A stretch of DNA of 6,609 nt from Alkalimonas sp. (GTDB taxonomy: Bacteria; Pseudomonadota; Gammaproteobacteria; Enterobacterales; Alteromonadaceae). The stretch spans positions 1 to 6,609 of the forward strand of contig SKGJ01000094.1 of the NCBI GenBank assembly GCA_007117525.1. Direction: 5' to 3'. Numbering within the stretch: the stretch's first letter is position 1; each line of letters opens with the position of its first letter. The notes under the pieces were generated by a model. The model saw nothing but the letters and a program-made list of their open reading frames with translations, did not search any database and was not told where the DNA came from. Position numbers and translations under genes: made by a program. Positions 1 to 4,923 of this stretch are shown here, piece after piece.

Positions 1-95
1 TACAAAACGCAGACCGCGCCGAGGTCAATGGCCATGCGCTGCAACTCTTTCAGAACAATGCAGTTATCATGCAGTTGGTACCTGCCGCCAATTAA
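1..95 (+). CDS. C-terminal end of an unidentified protein (partial, 5' end outside window)
   Basis: Bases 3-92 read as 30 open codons ending at TAA 93-95. The peptide ends in ...LFQNNAVIMQLVPAAN. Alternating hydrophobic and polar residues and an NG turn (VNGHALQLF) suggest the last strands of a beta-sandwich domain, but this is too short to name a family. That it is coding is supported by the plausible amino-acid composition, by the stop lying just before a clear intergenic gap, and by the same orientation as all genes downstream. It could equally be an enzyme accessory domain or a secreted protein tail. I do not recognise it and assign no function. A promoter candidate follows it, so it is probably not in the ydbH operon, although read-through cannot be excluded. 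Confidence 0.55.
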   Translation, partial: QNADRAEVNGHALQLFQNNAVIMQLVPAAN

Positions 96-113
96 CGGTT
101 TTCCTTTTGAGCA

Positions 114-150
114 CCTCAGGGCCCTTGCCAGCTGGTAACAGCCCTGAAGG
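114..150 (+). other. imperfect stem-loop between the left gene and ydbH
   Basis: CCTCAGGGC (114-122) can pair with GCCCTGAAGG (141-150), with one bulged A and an 18-base loop. It lies 18 bases after the stop codon of the left gene, so a weak or Rho-assisted terminator or a 3'-end stabilising hairpin is possible. It is not followed by a T-tract (the next bases are TAGCAATTCA), so it does not meet the criteria for an intrinsic terminator. Confidence 0.3.
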
Positions 151-160
151 TAGCAATTCA

Positions 161-189
161 TTGCCTGTTCAGTTCAAAGTGTTTATGCT
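161..189 (+). promoter_or_regulatory. candidate sigma70 promoter for ydbH-ynbE-ydbL(-nnr)
   Basis: A -35-like TTGCCT (161-166) and a -10-like TATGCT (184-189) are separated by exactly 17 bases. Each matches 4 of 6 consensus positions. Transcription would begin near 195-197, giving a leader of about 22 bases before the ydbH ATG at 218. It is placed where a promoter is expected, in the only sizeable gap before the operon. Short matches of this quality occur by chance, so this is a positional inference. Confidence 0.4.
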
Positions 190-217
190 GTGTTAAAGTG
201 TTGATGGCTGGGCTTTT

Positions 218-2797
218 ATGCGTCGCTTTGTCCGTATTTTTAGTCTGTTGCTCACCCTGGTGGTTTGCCTGTTGCTGGTCGCTTTTCTGTGGCTGCAGCA
301 GCAACTGCGTCAACTTCCCATCCAGCAGCTGGATTACCAGATAGCTGGTTGGGGACTGCGCCAATTGCAATTGGCTCACCTGCACTTTAGCTACCCGCTT
401 GAGCAGCAAAGCCTTCGGGTTGAACTTGAACAACTGAACCTTCAATGGCATTGGCAAGGGTTCCGCCCTCAGCTGCAACAGCTTGGCCTGCATAACGCCA
501 AGCTGCATTTATCCGCTTTCCCAGTTGGCCCCGACAGCAGCAAGCCCGATAGCACCAGCAGCAAGCTGCTGCCGGAGCACTGGCACTGGCCAGAGTGGCT
601 TCCGTCTACCACAACCATAGAGCAGCTGCAGCTTGATCTGCCTTGTGCGCAAAGCCGCTGCCGCTATCAAGGCTCCGTCGCGCTGCAACGGACAGAAACT
701 CTGGACGCCCAACTGCAATTCAGCTCCTTGCAACACCCGGCACATGGCCTGAGCCTGAAACTTGAGTACCAGGTCGCTCAGAACTGGCCGCAGTTATCGG
801 TCATGCTGGATGTCTCAGAGCTGCTAACGATGCAGTTTAACAGCACCCTGGTCGAGGAGCAGCAGACGCAAACCCTCTTTTGGCAAGGTGCGACGCAACT
901 TGAATTGCTGCCCCCGCCTGGCTGGGTGCAGGCTGAGCTGGCGTTGTGGCAACAGCAGCTGCCAGAGAGCTGGTTGCAGCAGTTTCAACAAAGCATTCGA
1001 GCCAAGAGTAAATGGCAGTTGCAAGTGCCAGCCAGGCTGGACGAATCCTTTTGGCCGCAGCTGAACGGTGACATCGAACTGCAGCTAAGCAGCCCCAGTC
1101 CCTTTTACCTGCCTGATTTTGGGCTGATCACGGCGGAAGTTCAGGCCCATGCACATTTTACCGATGGCCAGGCATCGCCTTTCCGGCTGGCTGCAGGTGG
1201 ACGTCTGAGCGAACTGCAATTGCCGCAGGGCTTGACGGAGCTCGGAGTCCAGCCGCAAAGCTGGTACTGGAGTTTAAGCAGTCAGCAAACGGAAGCCTTT
1301 GATCTGACCGCCCTGCCATTGCAGCTCCGTTTGCTCTCCGCCGATCAGCAGCAGCTGCTTGCCTCGCTGGAGCTCAATGCTCCGGCACAACAGCTCAGCA
1401 TCCAACAGTTGCAGCTGCAACTGGCACTGCCTGAACTTCACTATCAGGACTGGTCTTTGCAGCAGTTGCAGTTAAGCACTGAGCTAACGGGCCAACTGAG
1501 CCTGAGCCAACAGCATTGGCAAACACTTGAGCCGCTGCAATTGTCGGTTGCAAGGCTGCACAACCCGGAGCTTGAGTTGACCATTGAGACGCTCGAGCTC
1601 GCACTGTCGAATGGGCAAGTGTCCTGGCAATCCAACGAGTCAGACACCAGCAGCTGGCAGCTGCAAAGCCAGGCAGACCTTAAGCTCAAGCAATTGCAGC
1701 ACCCTGTCCTCAAACCTTTGAGCTGGCAGTGGCAAGGCGAGCTGCAAAGTGCATCCAAAGCTTCAGATCTGCTGCAAGCAACAGGACTGCTGACCGCCTC
1801 TTCAGGCCTGGAACTCAGTACCCAGCTCAGCAGCAGCACCGAACAGTTCAGCCTGGCATGGCAGCTGGCGGATGTATTTGTGTTGGCCGGCAATCCATTG
1901 GCCAGCAGTTTGACGGACTGGCCAGAATTGCTGACGCTGCAACGCGGACGCATCCGGCATCAGGGTAAACTGGACTATGGCTTCAATAATGATGGCATTG
2001 CGCTCAGCAGTGAAACCCAGTTGCTTGATCTTTCCGGTTTTTACGACACCACCCTCTTTCGCAACCTGACTAGCCAGCTCGAACTCCATCTCAAGGATGA
2101 TACGATTTCCATCCGCAGTTCGGACTTGACCGTAAAAGAGCTGGAACAAGGTGTCCGCGCCGGTCCTTTGCACCTGGCAGCCAGCTACCAGGCGTCGCTT
2201 GATGCGCCAACAACCGGAATGGTCCAGCTGGAGCACAAGACGCTCGGATTGTTCAATGGTGCGGTCAAGCTGCCGGCAATGACGCTGGATCTGCGTGAAG
2301 AGCGCTGGCTGCTGCCACTGCAGCTTGAGCAATTGGATTTGCAACAACTGCTGACACAGCACCCAACAACGGACTTAATGGGCCATGGCCTGATCAATGG
2401 CGAGATCCCCTTGATTATTTCCCCCCAAGGTTTCGAAGTCGCACAAGGGCGTCTGCAGGCAAAGGAGCCTGGTGGCAGCCTGAGTTATCGCTCGCCTCAG
2501 GCGCAAAGCATGGCTGCCAGTAATCCAGCCATGAAAACCATGTTCACAGCGCTGGATGATTTTCACTACACAGTGCTGAGCAGCGATGTCAGTTACAGCA
2601 CCGATGGACAGCTGGTGTTGGCGCTGCGGCTGGAAGGTCGGAACCCGGCGATGGAAGGTGGCCGCCCGGTGCACTTGAACATCACGCTGGAAGAAAATAT
2701 TCCGGCGCTGATTACCAGTTTGCAGCTCACCAACCAACTGAACGAAGTTATACAACAACGGGTCCAGCAGCGACTGCAACAGCCGCGCCGGCCATAG
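218..2797 (+). CDS. ydbH: YdbH-like AsmA/TamB-family intermembrane phospholipid transport protein
   Basis: The 859 aa protein is close in length to E. coli YdbH (about 880 aa). Residues 1-6 are basic (MRRFVR) and about 7-26 form one hydrophobic helix, so it is an inner-membrane anchored protein with a large periplasmic body. The body is repetitive, with alternating hydrophobic and polar residues and very rich in Leu and Gln, as expected for the long beta-groove of AsmA-like proteins. The C-terminal YdbH signature is clear: ALDDF at 778-782, GRNPA at 807-811 and LNITLEENIPALI at 820-832. Family knowledge: YdbH, TamB and YhdP are partly redundant phospholipid carriers between the inner and outer membranes, and YdbH works with YnbE and YdbL, both encoded directly downstream here. 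ATG 218 is the first usable start, because an in-frame TAA lies at 194-196 with no start codon between. There is no good Shine-Dalgarno sequence. The stop TAG is inside the ribosome binding site of ynbE. The family assignment is firm; the transport role is inferred from homologues. Confidence 0.93.
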   Translation: MRRFVRIFSLLLTLVVCLLLVAFLWLQQQLRQLPIQQLDYQIAGWGLRQLQLAHLHFSYPLEQQSLRVELEQLNLQWHWQGFRPQLQQLGLHNAKLHLSAFPVGPDSSKPDSTSSKLLPEHWHWPEWLPSTTTIEQLQLDLPCAQSRCRYQGSVALQRTETLDAQLQFSSLQHPAHGLSLKLEYQVAQNWPQLSVMLDVSELLTMQFNSTLVEEQQTQTLFWQGATQLELLPPPGWVQAELALWQQQLPESWLQQFQQSIRAKSKWQLQVPARLDESFWPQLNGDIELQLSSPSPFYLPDFGLITAEVQAHAHFTDGQASPFRLAAGGRLSELQLPQGLTELGVQPQSWYWSLSSQQTEAFDLTALPLQLRLLSADQQQLLASLELNAPAQQLSIQQLQLQLALPELHYQDWSLQQLQLSTELTGQLSLSQQHWQTLEPLQLSVARLHNPELELTIETLELALSNGQVSWQSNESDTSSWQLQSQADLKLKQLQHPVLKPLSWQWQGELQSASKASDLLQATGLLTASSGLELSTQLSSSTEQFSLAWQLADVFVLAGNPLASSLTDWPELLTLQRGRIRHQGKLDYGFNNDGIALSSETQLLDLSGFYDTTLFRNLTSQLELHLKDDTISIRSSDLTVKELEQGVRAGPLHLAASYQASLDAPTTGMVQLEHKTLGLFNGAVKLPAMTLDLREERWLLPLQLEQLDLQQLLTQHPTTDLMGHGLINGEIPLIISPQGFEVAQGRLQAKEPGGSLSYRSPQAQSMAASNPAMKTMFTALDDFHYTVLSSDVSYSTDGQLVLALRLEGRNPAMEGGRPVHLNITLEENIPALITSLQLTNQLNEVIQQRVQQRLQQPRRP

Positions 2798-2800
2798 GAG
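2795..2800 (+). promoter_or_regulatory. ribosome binding site of ynbE overlapping the ydbH stop codon
   Basis: TAGGAG contains the ydbH stop TAG and the GGAG core of a Shine-Dalgarno site, 6 bases before ATG 2807. A ribosome finishing ydbH would be sitting on the ynbE initiation region, so the two genes are probably translationally coupled. Confidence 0.75.
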
Positions 2801-2806
2801 AAAACC

Positions 2807-2995
2807 ATGCATGTAAAAGCACTAGCCATGTCGGCTCTTGCAGTCTGGCTGAGCGGTTGTACCCCAACCGTTCAGGTGGCTGCGCCATCCGAGCCGATCA
2901 CCATTAATTTGAACGTTAAGATTGAACATGAAATTCTGATCCGGGTCGATCGCGAACTGGATCAGTTGTTCAGCGATTCCAGTGGTCTATTTTAA
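2807..2995 (+). CDS. ynbE: YnbE outer-membrane lipoprotein, partner of YdbH
   Basis: This 62 aa protein has a short signal peptide (MHVKALAMSALAVWLSG) and a lipobox LSGC at 15-18, so Cys18 would be lipidated. The residue after Cys is Thr rather than Asp, which predicts outer-membrane sorting by Lol. The mature part (APSEPITINLNVKIEHEI, then a C-terminal GLF) matches what I know of E. coli YnbE (61 aa; AAPKEPITINMNVKIEHEI, ending DLF). Family knowledge: YnbE forms beta-strand contacts with the C-terminal end of YdbH, closing the bridge to the outer membrane, and can form multimers. The beta-prone ITINLNVKI segment is the likely contact strand (inference). The start is fixed by a good Shine-Dalgarno site 6 bases upstream. 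Its stop lies within the ydbL ribosome binding site. The gene is easily missed because of its size. Confidence 0.93.
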   Translation: MHVKALAMSALAVWLSGCTPTVQVAAPSEPITINLNVKIEHEILIRVDRELDQLFSDSSGLF

Positions 2996-2999
2996 GGAG
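2993..2999 (+). promoter_or_regulatory. ribosome binding site that decides the ydbL start, overlapping the ynbE stop
   Basis: TAAGGAG holds the ynbE stop TAA and a strong AAGGAG Shine-Dalgarno site, 6 bases before ATG 3006. This spacing selects ATG 3006 over the in-frame GTG at 2982, which lies upstream of the site and has no ribosome binding sequence of its own at good distance. Confidence 0.8.
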
Positions 3000-3005
3000 C
3001 TCCCC

Positions 3006-3359
3006 ATGAAAACAGCGACTTCTGTCAAAACTCTGCTGGCAACCTTTTTGCTGCTACTGGCCTTGCCGGTGCTGGCGATGAATCTGCAACAAGCAATGAA
3101 TGCTTTGGGCCCTGCCAAAGAGCAAGGCTTGATTGGTGAGCAAGTCAATGGTTATCTGGGGGTGGTGCAAGACAGTGCTGAAGCCCGGCAGATTGTTGAG
3201 CTAATCAACGATGCCCGTCGTGCTGAGTACAGCCGTATCGCCCGCGATAACAACATTGCCGTCGCCGATGTGGAAGCAAGGGCAGGCCAAAGAGCCATTG
3301 AACGCACCCCTGCCGGCCAGTTTGTCAAACTGGATGGTCAATGGGTAAGAAAACGCTGA
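3006..3359 (+). CDS. ydbL: YdbL, periplasmic DUF1318 protein modulating the YdbH-YnbE bridge
   Basis: From ATG 3006 the protein is 117 aa. Residues 1-24 form a classic Sec signal peptide: Lys at 2 and 8, hydrophobic core about 10-20, and PVLA before a predicted cut after Ala24. The mature part of about 93 aa matches the YdbL/DUF1318 pattern: EQGLIGEQVNGYL at 39-51, INDARRAEY at 67-75, DNNIAVADVEARAGQ at 81-95 and a C-terminal GQFVKLDGQWVRK at 104-116. E. coli YdbL is of similar length (about 108 aa). Family knowledge: YdbL is a soluble periplasmic protein encoded with YdbH and YnbE, reported to affect YnbE multimerisation and YdbH function, possibly as a chaperone. Its 3' end lies only 7 bases from the next gene. 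I reject the longer reading from GTG 2982, because it puts eight extra residues before the signal peptide and has a worse ribosome binding site. Confidence 0.92.
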   Translation: MKTATSVKTLLATFLLLLALPVLAMNLQQAMNALGPAKEQGLIGEQVNGYLGVVQDSAEARQIVELINDARRAEYSRIARDNNIAVADVEARAGQRAIERTPAGQFVKLDGQWVRKR

Positions 3360-3366
3360 ATCACTC

Positions 3367-4851
3367 ATGACAGGCCGGCTTTATAGCAGCACACAAATCC
3401 GGGCCATCGAACAGCAAGCCATTGCTGAGATGGCTCAGGGCGACTTTGTGCTGATGCAACAAGCTGCCAGCGCTTTGCTGGCTCTGCTTAAGCAACGCTG
3501 GCCAAGCAGGAAAAACCTGCTGGTGTATGCGGGTAACGGCAATAACGGTGGTGATGGCTACCTGCTGGCTGCTTACGCTCAAGCAGAGGGCTACCGGGTA
3601 ACTATCAAATGCATTGGCGATCACACGACACTCCCCAAAGCTGCTCTGCTGGCTAGACAAGCAGCAGAGCAGGCTCAGGTTCCTCTGCTTAATCTTTGCG
3701 ATCCCTGCAGAGCAAATGTGCTGGTAGATGCAATCTTTGGCATTGGTCTGAACAGGCCGGTTGGCGGTGATTACCTCAATGCCATCTCCCAAATCAATCA
3801 AAGTACCATTCCAGTGTTAGCGGTCGACGTTCCTTCCGGCCTATGCGCTGATACTGGCCAGGTTTTAGGTTCTGCTGTTCAGGCCGATGTCACCCTGAGC
3901 TTTATCGGTCACAAAATTGGTTTATTCACAGCAGATGGCCCCGATCACTGCGGTGAATTACTGCTGGAGCCTTTGTCGATTCCACAGCCTTTGCTGGCCG
4001 CACAGCAAGCCTGTGCAACCCTGGTCGATGGCAATCAATTACTTCGAAAACTAGCACCAAGAAAAACTAACTTCCATAAAGGCCAGGCCGGTCATGTGGT
4101 GATTATTGGCGGTGACCACGGCATGGCTGGTGCCCCCTTGCTCAGCGCCGAAGCCGCACTTCGATGTGGGGCCGGCCTAGTGACAGTGCTGACCCGAAAA
4201 GAGCATGTTCCGGCATTGGTTGCACGCCGACCAGAGCTAATGGTGCATGGCGTAGAAGCCCAGCAGGATTTACACCCCTTTTTACAGAAAGCCAGTGTGA
4301 TAGTGGCAGGCCCAGGCCTTGGACAGCAGTTTTGGGGCCAGCAATTGTTGCAGCAAGTACTGACGCAAAATAAACCTGTGCTGCTGGATGCGGATGCTCT
4401 AAACCTGCTGGCCCAGCAGACTGCTCCACGGCTTAATCAGCTGATCCTAACCCCGCACCCAGGTGAAGCAGCCCGTTTGCTGCACTGCAGCAGCCAAGAG
4501 GTGCAACAACATCGTTTGAATGCAGTACAGGCCTTGCAGCAGCAATATCAGACTACGGTATTGCTGAAAGGCAATGGCAGCCTGATTGCAGGTGATAAAG
4601 GCACGCAGTTACTGAATGTGGGCAACCCAGGCATGGCATCTGCCGGTATGGGCGATCTGCTTAGCGGTATCATTGCTGCTTTATGGGCACAAGGTCTAGA
4701 TGCTGAAGATGCCGCTGCGCTTGGCAGCTGGTTGCATGCCAGTGCCGCAGATCAACAGGCTGCACGTTTTGGCCCCCGCGGATTGCTGGCCACTGATCTG
4801 TTATCATCAGTGCGGCAACACCTCAATCAATCGCTGAATTTATTTGAGTAG
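3367..4851 (+). CDS. nnr: bifunctional NAD(P)H-hydrate epimerase / ADP-dependent NAD(P)H-hydrate dehydratase
   Basis: The 494 aa protein repairs damaged NAD(P)H. The N-terminal YjeF_N domain (about 1-215) epimerises R- to S-NAD(P)HX. The C-terminal ribokinase-like domain (about 225-485) dehydrates S-NAD(P)HX, using ADP in bacteria. Visible motifs: GNGNNGGDG at 56-64 and DAIFGIGL at 121-128 (substrate and K+ site of the epimerase), DVPSG at 154-158, a linker TNFHKGQAGHVVIIGGD at 234-250, GPGLG at 315-319, LDADALNLL at 340-348, LTPHPGE at 361-367, KGNG at 401-404 and GMGD at 427-430, whose Asp430 is the expected catalytic base. E. coli Nnr is about 515 aa, so this is full length with a shorter N-terminus. 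ATG 3367 is the first possible start: an in-frame TAA is at 3346-3348 and no start codon lies between. No clear Shine-Dalgarno site is seen, so translation may depend on coupling with ydbL, whose stop is 7 bases upstream. Both domains keep their key residues, so both activities are expected. Confidence 0.95.
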   Translation: MTGRLYSSTQIRAIEQQAIAEMAQGDFVLMQQAASALLALLKQRWPSRKNLLVYAGNGNNGGDGYLLAAYAQAEGYRVTIKCIGDHTTLPKAALLARQAAEQAQVPLLNLCDPCRANVLVDAIFGIGLNRPVGGDYLNAISQINQSTIPVLAVDVPSGLCADTGQVLGSAVQADVTLSFIGHKIGLFTADGPDHCGELLLEPLSIPQPLLAAQQACATLVDGNQLLRKLAPRKTNFHKGQAGHVVIIGGDHGMAGAPLLSAEAALRCGAGLVTVLTRKEHVPALVARRPELMVHGVEAQQDLHPFLQKASVIVAGPGLGQQFWGQQLLQQVLTQNKPVLLDADALNLLAQQTAPRLNQLILTPHPGEAARLLHCSSQEVQQHRLNAVQALQQQYQTTVLLKGNGSLIAGDKGTQLLNVGNPGMASAGMGDLLSGIIAALWAQGLDAEDAAALGSWLHASAADQQAARFGPRGLLATDLLSSVRQHLNQSLNLFE

Positions 4852-4856
4852 TTTTA

Positions 4857-4885
4857 TTGATTTCAATGACTTAATCACCTATTGT
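4857..4885 (+). promoter_or_regulatory. candidate sigma70 promoter for the propeller sensor gene
   Basis: TTGATT (4857-4862) and TATTGT (4880-4885) are separated by 17 bases and each matches 4 of 6 consensus positions. The start of transcription would be near 4892, leaving about 32 bases of leader before ATG 4924. The surrounding 72-base gap is AT-rich compared with the genes. It is the only gap between nnr and the sensor, but the match is moderate and unproven. Confidence 0.35.
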
Positions 4886-4923
4886 TAAGCAGAGTATCCG
4901 CACTTTTAAGGCCGCTTCGCCCC

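Noticed and set aside
1444..1953. 169-codon open frame on the - strand inside ydbH
   Set aside because: It is fully contained in the strongly supported ydbH and has a Ser/Cys-rich composition typical of an antisense reading of CAG/CTG-rich DNA. No ribosome binding site or family resemblance is seen.
1802..2362. 186-codon open frame on the - strand inside ydbH
   Set aside because: It overlaps the conserved C-terminal region of YdbH. The Gln-rich product mirrors CTG/TTG codons read from the other strand, and no recognisable domain is present.
2982..3005. GTG start extending ydbL by eight residues
   Set aside because: The strong AAGGAG site at 2994-2999 lies downstream of this GTG and 6 bases before ATG 3006, which begins a textbook signal peptide.
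3361..3801. 146-codon open frame on the - strand inside nnr
   Set aside because: It overlaps the epimerase domain, whose motifs are intact on the + strand. The antisense product resembles no protein I know.
4825..4862. Inverted repeat AATCAAT (4825-4831) / ATTGATT (4856-4862) across the end of nnr, considered as a terminator
   Set aside because: The stem is only 7 AT-rich pairs with a 24-base loop, begins inside the coding sequence and has no T-tract after it. It would not be a stable intrinsic terminator.
4870..4889. Short inverted repeat CTTAA / TTAAG before the sensor gene, considered as an operator
   Set aside because: Five AT-rich pairs with 10 unpaired bases between are expected by chance in an AT-rich gap. 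No second copy was seen.
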